Shown piece after piece: positions 1-13,189 of a stretch of 64,000 nt of DNA. The translations under genes and the position numbers were made by a program. The notes beneath the pieces were generated by a model. The model worked only from the letters and a program-made list of their open reading frames with translations. It did not search any database and was not told the DNA's origin. Numbering within the stretch: position 1 is the stretch's first letter; each line of letters begins with the position of its first letter. Origin of the DNA: Aphrophora alni (Eukaryota > Arthropoda > Insecta > Hemiptera > Aphrophoridae); the NCBI GenBank assembly GCA_963513935.1, contig OY740768.1, forward strand, positions 65,142,786 through 65,206,785, in the 5' to 3' direction.

Positions 1-1620
1 ACATTATTACGTTATAACGAACAAATAGCGTATAATATTCACCACTTATAAATGTAACGATGAACACAAATAATGTTATTAGCACGATTGATATGATTAA
101 ATATAAACAGGAGTACACACTTATATAATATGCACAAGTTAATATTAAATCACATATACGAGTACATTATTACGTTATAACGAACAAATAGCGTATAATA
201 TTCACCACTCATAAATGTAACGATGAACACAAATAATGTTATTAGCACGATTGATATGATTAAATATAAACAGGAGTACACACTTATATAATATGCACAA
301 GTTAATATTTAATCACATATACGAGTACATTATTACGTTATAACGAACAAATAGCGTATAATATTCACCACTTATAAATGTAACGATGAACACAAATAAT
401 GTTATTAGCACGATTGATATGATTAAATATAAACAGGAGTACACACTTATATAATATGCACAAGTTAATATTTAATCACATATACGAGTACATTATTACG
501 TTATAACGAACAAATAGCGTATAATATTCACCACTTATAAATGTAACGATGAACACAAATAATGTTATTAGCACGATTGATATGATTAAATATAAACAGG
601 AGTACACACTTATATAATATGCACAAGTTAATATTTAATCACATATACGAGTACATTATTACGTTATAACGAACAAATAGCGTATAATATTCACCACTCA
701 TAAATGTAACGATGAACACAAATAATGTTATTAGCACGATTGATATGATTAAATATAAACAGGAGTACACACTTATATAATATGCACAAGTTAATATTTA
801 ATCACATATACGAGTACATTATTACGTTATAACGAACAAATAGCGTATAATATTCACCACTTATAAATGTAACGATGAACACAAATAATGTTATTAGCAC
901 GATTGATATGATTAAATATAAACAGGAGTACACACTTATATAATAATATGCACAAGTTAATATTAAATCACATAAACGAGTATGTTATTACGTTATAACG
1001 AACAAATAGCGTATAATATTCACCACTCATAAATGTAACGATGAACACAAATAATGTTATTAGCACGATTGATATGATTAAATATAAACAGGAGTACACA
1101 CTTATATAATATGCACAAGTTAATATTAAATCACATAAACGAGTATGTTATTACGTTATAACGAACAAATAGCGTATAATATTCACCACTCATAAATGTA
1201 ACGATGAACACAAATAATGTTATTAGCACGATTGATATGATTAAATATAAACAGGAGTACACAATTATATAATAATATGCACAAGTTAATATTAAATCAC
1301 ATATACGAGTACATTATTACGTTATAACGAACAAATAGCGTATAATATTCACCATTTATAAATGTAACGATGAACACAAATAATGTTATTAGCACGATTG
1401 ATATGATTAAATATAAACAGGAGTACACACTTATATAATATGCACAAGTTAATATTAAATCACATAAACGAGTATGTTATTACGTTATAACGAACAACTA
1501 ATGTATAATATTCACCACTCATAAATGTAACGATGAACTTAACGAATGTGTTTAGGACGATTGATATGATTAATTAATTACAACCATGAATACATACTTA
1601 TGTAATTTGCATAAATAATA
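1..1620. repeat. 163-bp satellite array, truncated by the window edge
   Basis: About ten head-to-tail units start at 1, 164, 327, 490, 653, 816, 982, 1145, 1311 and 1474. Spacing is 163 bp except for two 166-bp steps, both caused by one extra 3-bp ATA in the TATATAATAATATG tract. Units are nearly identical until the last, which decays after about 1540 and is unrecognisable after about 1620. Two linked variants separate subfamilies: CATATACGAGTACATT, and CATAAACGAGTATGTT (units starting at 982, 1145 and 1474). The unit is AT-rich with no open frame. The array starts at base 1, so its true length is unknown. Confidence 0.97.
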
Positions 1621-2939
1621 TTTTAATATGGATAGAAGTGAATAACCAAAAACTAGTATATGGTACTGAGAAGTTAAAAGATGTAGCCATCGATTTCGCT
1701 TGACAAATGGATGAACCATGTGTTCAAGATAAGTTTGGTGAGGTCTAGTCGCGTTGCCTGATAGAGGAGTGGGAGTGCAGCATTTCATAACACATTTAGT
1801 TGCATGAATCCACTTCACCCTACAGTGCGTAAGGATTTTCCCTCCAGAAAAATAAAATAAAAATTACTAGTAGGCCTACCATTTAACTGTATACCTAGTT
1901 CTGTGTTTATTGTTAGAAGTACCAGGAAAGCCGATCTCCGATCGGGTTATTGTCTCATATACAAAAATGTAGGCATGTTATTAGTTATTTGGTTTTGTTA
2001 TAAGTACAATAATTATCTCTCATTATGAAATTTTTTTAAATATATTTTAAAACTTTTATTTGTAGATAGAACTGTTCCATGTTTTCTATATCCTACACCC
2101 CACTTAATTATATAAACAATTTTGTTTAAAAACCTTTACTACAATCTAATATAGAATTTCTTACTCTAACATAATGAAGTATTTTAATATTATTTAAAGC
2201 TATGCATTTTTAATTTCTATATGATATTTATATAAATTTTGAGTCACTTTTGATTTTTCTATAATCTTTAAAATTTCTTGGAAGGTATCGTAAGATCCTT
2301 ATTTCAGCTAATTAATATCAAAGGATTTTTGAATTTTTAAAACCTAGCGTTAGGCAAATAATTGATTTAAAGATTATTTTATTTATGGTGAATCTGGTTT
2401 GTTTTATTGACTTTAGTTTGATTTTAATTTTAGTTTTATTATTATTAAATGATTTTAGTTATGAGATCTCTCTTACATGAATGTTTTAAATTACTGACTA
2501 CTCACACTATTATCTGTATTTCCGTCTATAGCACTTTTAAGTTTCACTTTATCACTTTTCACGTTTCTTTATCAATAATTATTATTGATTTAATTTCTGA
2601 ACTTTCACTTAATAGTTAACAGTTGCTTAACACACTTCATAATGCTTTTTATATCTTATCTTGCTTTGAGTTACACTCATTATTTTTTATTTTTGAACTT
2701 GTTTAACATTTTTACTCTTAACACATTTTACTTTTGGAATAGACTTGTTATACATCGGTTGGTTTGATTATTGTCAGAAGACTGTGGCTAGTTTTGAAGC
2801 ATCTCCCTCACTTATTTTTATATGGTTAATCATTTTATATTATTTTCGTATTGTCTTTGGATTGCATAGGATGATATTCACCGGATTTTTTCGATTGGAC
2901 GTTCCTTTTTTGTAATTGTGTATTTTTCCTTGAAACTCT
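1621..2939. other. Non-coding AT-rich stretch
   Basis: No coding region recognised. Positions 1660-1850 are less AT-rich than the surroundings and carry an 82-codon minus-strand open frame that I cannot match to any family; it may be a fragment of a mobile element. From 1860 to 2939 the sequence is T-rich with short homopolymers. Its right end should include the 3' non-coding part of the Helitron that ends at 2940, but I could not find the expected short hairpin followed by CTRR. Confidence 0.6.
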
Positions 2940-5575
2940 TTAATTTAATACTTCCGTCCAAACAACGTTTCGTGTATAACCATGTATTTGGCCATTATTT
3001 TCTGCTGGTAACAAAATTTTTAGGCTGTTTCTTCTCTTAACTCTTGAAAATGCTACGTAAAGCATGCCATGCATGAAAACTGGACTTCATAAATCAACAC
3101 CAACATACTCAAATGTTTGGACTTGCGATTTATGAATCGTCATGGCAAATGCGGGTTTGACTGGAAATTGATGTCTTTGCATTGAACATCCCAGCTGACT
3201 TTTGTTTGATTCAAGAGTTATTCTGGGAATATGTACTTCTTGTCCAGCATGTTCACCAGTTATAATTTTCCCTTTAATTATATTGTTGCATAACTGGGTA
3301 ACAGTGAGTCTAACTCTATTACAGAGGCCTTCCGCAAGATCTAAATTTCTCAAAAGAATAATTATTGTGTTTTTTTTTTTTTTTTTTTTTTAGCTCATGT
3401 GGAGGTATATTTGCAATTTCAATTGAATTTAGAAATTCAGGAGTAAATTGCAATGTATCTTCTGCTGGATCTTTTACTGAATCATAACTTTTATATTGCT
3501 GACTTTTACCACCTAACTTTTCAATGATTTCAGCATTAATTTTGGCCACGTCCTTATTTAATGGTGCTAAGATTGCTCGGTCTTTCATATTTCCATATTG
3601 TCTGTTAAGCAGGCAGTTGCCAAAAACTTCATCGATTAAATCACCATTTGAAATGATATCACTTGAAATTTTAATTACTACAACTCGTTTTTTGGAAGTT
3701 CACCATTCCCAACTTGTAGAAGATAATTAGCAAATTCTAGTTGCTCCGGATCAACAGGCATATTTTCTGTTAATGAAAAAAATTTAAAATTATGCCACAA
3801 AGGGCTCTTTTTTATTGACAAATCCACAAGTTCACTTCGATTAGCTCTTGGTTAAACTGGCAAGCACTGCCGAAAGTCTCCTCCTAGAACCATAACTTTT
3901 CCTCCAAATGGTAAATTTGGATTAGCTATACTTCGTAATAACTCGTCTATGTTTTTAAGTCCATATTTAGGAAGCATAGGAGCTTCATCCATTAGGAAAA
4001 TATCAATTTTTGCAAGCTCTCTAGCTTTAGCTGATCCAGGTTTAATATTCGAAACAGATTCAGCAGTTAAGGGTACCTGAAGGCCACAAGTTTTATGAGA
4101 TGTATGGCCGTTTGGCACAAGCATTGCTGCGATTCCTGTAAAAGCCATACACTTTACTTTATAATTTTTAGCCGAAAGAACATGATATAATGTTTTATAA
4201 ATAAATGTTTTTCCAGTTCCACCTGGTCCATCAATGAAAAAGCATCTCTGTTGCAAATTATTATCAAGTCTATTTATTATGGAATCAACGACTTCAATTT
4301 TATTGCCTCGAAGTTGTTTTCTCATCTCTTCGCCAAGTGCAAAAGATCGATCAATATTTATTATGGCATCATTAATTACATCGTAACCATCAATATCATC
4401 CATCTGAAATCGATCTACCCAAAATTGAAAATTTCGACCTTCAGTTGCTTGAGTATTGAGCTTATGAGCGATAATTCTGTAAACTTTTTGAATAGCTTCA
4501 TCAACAGAAGTACCATTTTCTATGGCATGAAGAATAAAATCTTCAGCCAAGTCTTCTTTAAATGTATCCCACAGGTTCTTCGGGTTTTCGGGAGCTCCAA
4601 ATATTAGTATTTGTGTAAAAAGTGTTCTCATTGCTCTTGGAATTTTTGACAATGATGATTCTCGTAAGCAATCAACCCATTGTTTATCATCGTAAGTTAA
4701 ACCTCTACCTAAGCAAGCCTGTTTGTACGAATTACATTTTACACCATTAACCATAAGCAGATCGTCAAAACTCACAGCATCGTTAACATGATACAAAAGT
4801 AAACGTAAAAAATATAACTCAGGTTGTGCAACAAATGTAACATTGTGTATTCTACCAATAACTCGTATATTCCGTTGTCTTTCAACCCACTTGCTTTGTT
4901 TTCCTCCCCATCGATAAAATTCTGGCATTTGCCAGTAATAATAAAAAGTATTATTTTCTGTATTGTCATTATTTTCAAATCGTTGTTTTTTAACTTGGTT
5001 TTCTCGGAAGTAAGCTTCTAACATAGAACCCTTTCGACCTATATTTAGTAAATCCTCTTGGGCTTGTTCAATATTTTGAATTCGATATTGACCAGGCAAA
5101 TGGATATCCAGTCGTTGAACAAAATGATTTTTTTTTGTATCTCATTCCCAAATAGTCGCCAGCAAGCTACAGGTGGAGTTATACATCTACCTTGTATAAA
5201 TTTATCTTCTTCATTGTAATTTATAGTTGTTTGATTTTGGACAACTTTTAAAGAAGCGCAATCATGGCCTTTATATATATATTTATAAAGGTACTTAACA
5301 GCCCGAATGCTTCCAACGTATTCAACATTTATGTGACAGTTAAATTTCTTCAGGAAGTATGGGTTGTAAGGAGCTACATGGCGATTATCTCGAGTTATTT
5401 TTTGACCTTGAGCATCATTAAGATAAATTAATTGCCTCTTCATGAACAAAAAAAATCTCTATTATTTTGATCTAATTTAGGATCATACCTTCTTCTATAC
5501 TTTGGCTTGCCATCGTCTATTAAAGAGGTTGAATCTTGAAATCCTATAGGAAATTTAAACCTACAACTCATTCTA
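2940..5575 (-). pseudogene. Decayed Helitron transposase (end of Rep region plus PIF1-like helicase)
   Basis: Helitron proteins combine a rolling-circle Rep nuclease with a SF1 PIF1-type helicase. Read right to left, 5575-5450 gives a KPKYRRRYDP-type segment. Positions 5449-5140 match the end of the Helitron helicase-like N domain (NPYFLKKFNCHINVE, KYLYKYIYKGHD). Positions 5099-3852 hold the helicase: Walker A GPGGTGKTF (about 4204-4230), Walker B FLMDEAP (about 3975-4001) and GGDFRQ (about 3870-3884). Positions 3588-3090 hold the C-terminal helicase motifs (PEFLNS, PPHEL, TIHKSQ), and the frame ends in YTRNVVW at a stop at 2940-2942. The gene is dead: frameshifts lie at the A tracts near 5131 and 3370-3391, stops follow GGDFRQCLPV and VGVDL, and KSQGQT has become KSQVQT. 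The catalytic Rep HUH and tyrosine part is missing, so the copy is 5'-truncated. Identification is by recognised motifs, not a search. Confidence 0.93.
3370..3391 (-). repeat. 22-bp T (A on minus strand) tract inside the Helitron frame
   Basis: An uninterrupted run of T on the plus strand lies where the helicase would read PPHEL followed by a lysine-rich segment. The frame before it (ending at 3588-3390) and the frame after it (3353-3087) differ, so expansion or contraction of this tract explains the frameshift. Confidence 0.85.
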
Positions 5576-6007
5576 CCGTTTTTATTCTCCTTCAGAAGTC
5601 CCACGATAAAACGTTACGGTATTTTAAGCTTGCCGGTTACAACTGCATTGTTTTGAGTCGTCCATTCTTATTGGGCGGTGAATCCGTTGTCAAGGCAACG
5701 AGTTTGTTTTCTGTGTTGGTTTACTTTTTAATAAGGCCAAATTATATTTTGGTATTTGAACAGAATAATCAGCCAGTGAATTATTTATTCAATAATGGTA
5801 TAATTTTTGATATGATAAAGAGATATTATTAAAAACTTTATTATTTACATAAACACACTACAAATAACTTCTCTGCATCTAAATAATTAGTTTAAATACA
5901 AGTTACATAATAATATTAACTTATTTGAGATTATTTAATTCCTGACACAGCTGATTGCAAATACTGTTATCATGAAATGCTATAATATATATATTTTTAC
6001 TGTGTAT
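5576..6007. other. No gene recognised
   Basis: A 98-codon plus-strand frame spans 5536-5832. It overlaps the end of the Helitron remnant and has no recognisable domain, so I treat it as chance. Positions 5600-5710 are less AT-rich and could be unrecognised Helitron 5' sequence or another element. The remainder is AT-rich. Confidence 0.5.
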
Positions 6008-6388
6008 TTTTCGAATCGTGAAAACTCATAGAAAATGATTTTTCTCGAAATTTTAACAAAGTTCATTGGATTCCTGATGTTGAAAACCCTTTATATACAA
6101 AATATGGAGAAAATTTTTAGAGTCGTTTTTGAGATAAAATGACTGGAAATAGGTAGGCCTACATAGGCTACATACAATTCCTTGCTCGTTTAATAGAATT
6201 TTCGAATCGTGAAAACTCATAGAAAATGATTTTTCTCGAAATTTTGACAAAGTCCATTGGATTCCTGATGTTGAAAACCCTTTATATACAAAATATGGAG
6301 AAAATCGTTAGAGTCGTTTTTAAGATAAAATGACTGGAAATAGGTACATACATACATACATACAATTCCTTGCTCGTTTAATAGAATA
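6008..6388. repeat. Two-copy tandem duplication, 191-bp unit
   Basis: Copy 1 starts at 6008 and copy 2 at 6199, both with TTTTCGAATCGTG. Both run through GATTCCTGATGTTG to TTGCTCGTTTAATAGAA. They differ by a few substitutions and a small difference in a CATACATA-like stretch. The sequence TTTTNAGATAAAATGACTGG inside resembles dispersed non-autonomous repeats elsewhere in the window. Confidence 0.9.
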
Positions 6389-7249
6389 AGATAACACAAA
6401 CTGCTGAAATTTAACGAAAATTTATAAGATCTATCATAGATACAATACTAACTTAATGCAATGATCTCACTTTTAGTATCCACAGATTATTGACTGATAT
6501 AATATTTTATGGCGCCAACACCCGATTTTATTCAAATAGCTACTGCAATAAAAGAAGGGTCATAACAAAGTTTTATGGATGCAAATTTTACTGGGCGAAC
6601 ACTCGCAGTACTTATTGGCCGTAGGATACAACTGGGATAACACATCTGCTCCCTGGAGCAAACAAGAGCAAATAATAATAGAAATTTAAGTAACAAGTGT
6701 ATCGCAGGGAGCATAATGCGACGTCTAGGCTTTAGTATGATACTTGTTGTAGTAATAACTTCCTCTTAAGTTAAAATGGTGTTCAAATTTAAATGAATAA
6801 TTTCAACTTTAGGGAAAACAATCTTCTATATAATAAATACGGTGTATACATTTATAAAGTGTTTATTCTATTGTAAAGTTCAGTTTAGTAGTTATTAATT
6901 ATTAATTAATTAATTATTAATTAATGTTAATTAATTAATATTATTAATTATTAATTAATGATGGTATATTGTTGGACATACTTTAACTGTTTTGAATATT
7001 TGTATATGAAATAAACGGAGAAAACATTGCTTTATCTTTCTCCGATACCCGTCTCTATTCTAATAACTTGAAAAAAAAAAAATTATTAATGTATTTTTTT
7101 ACTATGTATTTCTTATAGCAGATAAATTACCAGGAAGAACCCATTTTGTATAAACGTATAAAAACTATAAAAAAAAATATTTAGTATTTAAATAGAGTCA
7201 GGCTTGCTTGCTTGTCCTATAAATTCTTTATAGGCGTAAATTATAATTG
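6389..7249. other. No gene; includes TTAAT-rich low-complexity patch
   Basis: Positions 6889-6960 are almost entirely TTAAT/ATTAA steps. A stretch at 6500-6720 is less AT-rich but has no recognisable coding content. The rest is AT-rich with short A runs. Confidence 0.6.
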
Positions 7250-7486
7250 ACTGAAATTGAGTTTTTAATGACTGCGGTCACAAGATTTCTTTTAGGTTTA
7301 GAACAGTAGTTTTAGAATACTGGTTTAGGTCATTAACCTTTATATTTCACCAAAATTTGAAAGAAATCGGTAGAGCCCGTTAACCATCGAAATTATGTCT
7401 TTTATAATAGTTCTATGGACGATTTAAAAAGTCAACAGTAACTTCCGAATCGGTATTTTTGGCGAGTTGGGGGACCGTTACGTTTT

Positions 7487-7497
7487 ATTTGGGTCTT
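7487..7497. repeat. Target-site duplication, left copy
   Basis: ATTTGGGTCTT here is repeated exactly at 7803-7813, on either side of the LINE fragment. Confidence 0.85.
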
Positions 7498-7802
7498 CTT
7501 CTTACTTCTTATTTCCTTTTATCTCCTATTGGAGCATAGGGCGTCCAGAAGAGCTCTCCATCTGTCCCTGTCTCCGGCAAGTGCCTTCACTTCTCTCCAA
7601 GTCTTATTAACCTCTTTTCCTTCTTTAATAACGGTCCTCTTCCAGGTTTCTCGGGGTCGACCTCTTCTTCTGACACCTTGCGGGTTCCAATCTAGGGCAT
7701 CTTTCTCAATAGTTCCGTCTGGCTTCCTCAGTGTATGTCCTAACCACCTCCACTTCCTCTCTCGAATCTGCAGTTTCACCCGATTTTGACCTGTTTCTCT
7801 CC
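7498..7802 (-). mobile_element. 5'-truncated LINE, C-terminal reverse-transcriptase tail
   Basis: A 305-bp insertion encodes the extreme C-terminus of a non-LTR retrotransposon polyprotein. The visible signature is RERKWRWLGHTLRKP, then DWNPQG, then RRRGRPRETWKRTV, ending in DRDRWRALLDALCSNRR before a TAA at 7519-7521. This order is typical of endonuclease/reverse-transcriptase LINEs found in many invertebrates. The 3' end on the minus strand is a simple AAATAAGAAGTAAGAAG tail near 7498. The first residues of the 107-codon frame (from 7842) come from the flanking repeat, not the LINE. Perfect 11-bp flanking duplications and an intact frame suggest a relatively recent, severely truncated insertion. 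Confidence 0.88.
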
Positions 7803-7813
7803 ATTTGGGTCTT
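7803..7813. repeat. Target-site duplication, right copy
   Basis: Exact second copy of ATTTGGGTCTT (see 7487-7497). Confidence 0.85.
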
Positions 7814-7960
7814 AGAGGATACATTTCCCAAAATTTGATCAAAATCGTTAGAGCTGATTTTGAGAAGATCTAAAATTTAAATTTTGTTCTCCTGTCAGCT
7901 ACTTCCAAATTTTGAGTTCAAAGAATTGCAAGTACGACAGACGGATATCTTTCCTAAAAC

Positions 7961-8406
7961 TACTGTTTAGAGGTTTAAGATATCTAAAAATGGATATTTC
8001 CTCGAAAAATTCGACATCCATTTTTCGACCCATCAAAAAACAATCTTTATATTACGGATATGTTGAAAAGTAAAAAGAAAAATATTAACTTTATAACTTA
8101 ACTTTAAGTTATTTAAAGATGCCTTATCAAATTTAAACAATATAAAATATAGAAACAAGTATAATATCAAGAAATATTTAGATTATTAATGAAAAGTTTG
8201 AACACGGCACAAAACAAATTTAATATCTGCTGCGAGAGAGAGACAGGGACAGGAGAGACCGTTCTATTTTATACTTGCTTTATATTTGAAGAATGAAATG
8301 GTAACTCAGATGTAAACAATTTTAAGAAAAGAAAATTTAAACAATTTTAATTAAAATGGATAGAGTATTATGATACAATAGAGAAGTCTTAAAGTTGTTT
8401 GATAAT
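7961..8406. other. No gene recognised
   Basis: AT-rich sequence with one purine-rich patch near 8233-8260 (GAGAGAGAGACAGGGACAGG). No coding or structural feature seen. Confidence 0.55.
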
Positions 8407-9460
<1,054 letters not shown>

Positions 9461-12400
9461 TAGAAGAATAGTAAGGACATTGTGATCCTAGAAACAAAAG
9501 ATAAAGGACAATAGCAGTAGTCAACAATGACATTTATTATGAAACGTTAGATCCCTAGAAATGTGAGTAATGTAACCTATAAGTGATTCAACCATCTAAA
9601 CTTGAGTTTCCACGAATCTGGTAAATCAAGTTAAAAGATTAAGAACGCCTATGAATCAGTTGTGTCTATGTGCATCTCCATAGTGACCAGTTAATATATT
9701 AACTAGTACGTTAGAGTTTGTCATAAGGAAAACAAGATAATCATTTAATAATTCTAGATAATGTGTGAACTAGGCTAGACAACTGAATAACACGAAATAA
9801 TCTTTAAGTACTATATGGCTGAATAAAGACACCTCTAAAATAGCCATTAGAGGGTGCTAAATCCAGCATTGAGAATAGAAACTGAAAAAAGTTTAAATTT
9901 GTGATTATTTTCTTTTTAACTAATAAATTATTACGGTTACTTAACAGTAATTAAAATGGGGGGGGGGACAAAATCCAGCATTTACGTTAATTTGTGATAC
10001 AAAAAAAAGAAAAAAAGTAATAATAAAAGCTAGTCAATAAAATTTAAATCTTGGAGGAGGGGAGGGGAATCCTGCATTGACATTTGGAATTAAATAAAAA
10101 AAAATCGTTTACATTTGTGATTAAATTTTAAAAAAATATATGAATGCTAGTTAACAAAATTAAAAATATACACATCTGCCACGATAGTGGCTGAGCGTAT
10201 TTCAACAATAAATTTTTCCATATGTTTAAAGGTGACTCACTTAATTTATAGCAATTACAACTCGCTACGTGTCAAACATTCCTTGACACTTGGAAATTTC
10301 GCCCTAAATTTCTGTTTGGAGTGATCATTTGAAGGTCTATTGTTTTTTTCAACAACTAATATTTTGTAAAATCCAGGTTTGATTTTAGGCTGGGCGGAAG
10401 GTTCTCAAGAAGATACTTTTTTTTTTCTTTTTTTTTTTTTTGGTAACTGTAATTGTCAGACTTGTGATCTGTAAGAAATCAGTCAGTCGCGTATGAGGAT
10501 TGCATATAGTGAAGTCATTTTTTTAAAATAAACGTTGTACTTCCTCTTAAGAATTCCAAAAAATACTTAATAATAGCATAATAATAATATTCGGCGGTAT
10601 ATCTTAAATAATACCTGCAGGTGAAAAAATAAATAAAAACAACATAATCAATGTTTGTGTATTTTTACTTCATTTATATTTTGAAAAATATTTTGAGTGT
10701 TAGCTTGCTTCGCTTGTGTCATAAACTCATGCGTAAAATGTATTCAAATGAAATAGTGAATTTAATGTCAAATTTTATTTTATTCTTTCACGAATTATTT
10801 ATGAACCGCTTATTTTATTTTTTTATTTCCGATTTTGCAGAATGGTTTGGGTGGTTTTTTTTTTGATATAGGTTTTTTTCACCCATCATATAACTTTCTT
10901 TCAACTAATATATCTAAGAAAATTATAAAACAGAAATTGTGATTGCAAATTGTTTTAAATAACTCTCGAGTTTACTTATTTGCAACAGTATTAAGAATCA
11001 AAATAAGATTTCAAACCAAAAAAAAAAAGAAACATTTGAACCCTTTGTTGATCTTTTCTACTTATTTTCACCGTTAAAAAACCATAAACACTTACTTATT
11101 CTGAAAACATGCAAAATCTGTATTATTAAATTTGTATAACCTTTCGGGATACTTTCTTAAATGTTCAAACCAATCTCTTAAAAAGTACAGATAAGTTTGG
11201 CATGGTATGTATGATACTCTTTGCTTTCAAGTAATTATTTTCTCTTTTGTACGAATGAAAATATACATTTCTATAAAGGAATGGTGCAGGAGGAAAACGA
11301 AATAACTTGTATATGTTTTTAAGATTTTTAAGAGATCAAAATAAACAGAAAAGTCCAATAATCATGGGTAAAAATTGGAAACTAACCCGACTGTTTTGTT
11401 TTAAAATAAAAGTTTAAATATAAGAAGAAAAAAATTGCCAGACATGTTTAGTACGTTACATGTTTCTAATAAAAGGCAACTTTCCATACAATTATTTAAA
11501 TATGTAGGTCATCTAAACTTTTGTCGAACATGACGAGACAAAAAAAAAAAATAATAATAAATGTTGCTCTTTTAATGATAACTCGTGGACTTTAGTTTTT
11601 TAAATTATAGACCATAGGATATCGGAAAAAAAGGTTAAACAATTTCTTGGTAATTGTATACAAAACTGTCAAATAAAATATATAATATTGTTTTGATTTT
11701 CTTCGTTTATTAAAATTTTAGCTACCCTCATCTGATCGCACTTTATACTGATTTAGTGGTTGTATGCAATTACCAAGAAATAATTTTTTTTATCTATATC
11801 TCAGTTATTCTTTAACCTATAATAAAAACGTGTTTTTATTCTTTAAAAAGCTAAATTGTTGTTTATAAATTTTACGTAACATAACATATTTTCGAGATAT
11901 TCGAAGTACATAATTTTTTTAATACTTGACATTTTGAAATGAAAATTGATACTGTACTTGCAAACTAATAGTAAAACGTTCTGTAAAAAAACTGCAGTAC
12001 TGATGGACTGTTGGATTAGTGCCTAGTACGTATCGATAGAAATTTTATAAAAATATGTTAGAAATTATTCAAAGACAGAAGTAAAACTTCTGACAAGCCT
12101 AAAATAAGAGGTGATAACATGAAGAAAGGCAAATGATAAGGTTGTGTTTCTATAGCAAAGCTAAACAATATTTTTCTTTTTCTTTTTTAAAAATGAGTAA
12201 TAATACAATGGATATATAAAAAGAAAATTTAAGTTATTATTAATGTGAAAGTTATAGCCCAAAATAAACAACAAAAAAATCTAAAATTTGAAATATAAAG
12301 GTGTTAATGAAAAGTAATTCTTGGACAGTGTTTTGTAAATAAAAAGTATAAAATAAAAGTATTTTACTAATAAATAACATTTTTTGAACAATAATACACA

Positions 12401-13189
12401 TTTAAAACGAAATATGAAATCAGCCGATAAATAAATTCCTTTTTACCTCTGCTAGGAATGTTATAATTAAAATGAGTAGGGCCTACAATGTTCCGCCTTT
12501 CCCACCTTCGTTAATCTCACTTTTGTTGACGTGATTCTCAAAACACTCAATTAAATGTTGGGTTAACAAACTAGAAAAACTATATTACCAACCATTACTA
12601 AACTATAATAACTGCTTATATGCTGATAGGTTATATAAAAGAAGTTCCACCACTAAAATTAATATATCAGGAACTCTTTTACATTAAAATATTATTCATT
12701 ACAAATAAAAGATTTTTTGTTGACATCTAATTATTAATTAATGTTCCTTTTGAGGTTTATAGTAATGTTATTGTCTAAAAGTAACCTTTAAAATGTTATA
12801 TTTTATATTGATTGTTAATGTGATATATTTTATAATTTATAAGAAATTCTATGAATATAATAAACATAAAAAAAATAGCATTACTATAGGTTTTGATCAT
12901 AATCCAAGATACTATTGAGTTATGCAGTTCTCAAAGTTCTCATTTTTATTCATTGTAAATATTAATAAATGAGCAGTGAGTTACAAGCGCAACGTGTATG
13001 GGTTGGAGTGAGGAACACGCAGGGGTTTCCCAGAATTGTGCTCATAAAACAACTTCAGATTAGAAATATTTATAGGCCTAACCTATTTTTCTATTAAATT
13101 TAAGCTGATGAATCCCAACTAGCAGATATAAGAGTGAATATTATATTGGCTGCTATGCTAACTATAATAAAAGATTTTTTAAGTTTTGA
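9461..13189. other. Long AT-rich stretch without recognisable genes
   Basis: No coding region or RNA gene recognised. Small items: a 10-G run at 9958-9967, T-rich tracts near 10420-10440, and many short A/T homopolymers. A 71-codon frame at 10651-10866 is dominated by Phe, Leu and Ile from TTT/ATT codons and has no recognisable domain. Confidence 0.6.

Larger units (their letters stand above)
7250..7960 (+). repeat. Dispersed repeat family D, interrupted by a LINE insertion
   Basis: This is an older non-coding repeat recognised by repeated phrases such as CTTAGAGGATACATTTC, TTTGATCAAAATCGTTAGAG and CTACTTCCAAATTTTGAGTT. Related copies lie at 14060-14165 and 14750-14850 on the same strand, and at 17985-18045 and 25870-26000 inverted. 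A LINE tail occupies 7498-7802. The two flanks of family D rejoin across it once one copy of the 11-bp target duplication is discounted. Family identity is unknown; a MITE or other non-autonomous element is plausible. Confidence 0.7.

Noticed and set aside
1570..1818. 82-codon minus-strand open frame beside the satellite
   Set aside because: Partly within the decayed last satellite unit, low-complexity end, no recognised family.
5536..5832. 98-codon plus-strand open frame
   Set aside because: Overlaps the Helitron remnant on the other strand and has no recognisable domain or signal.
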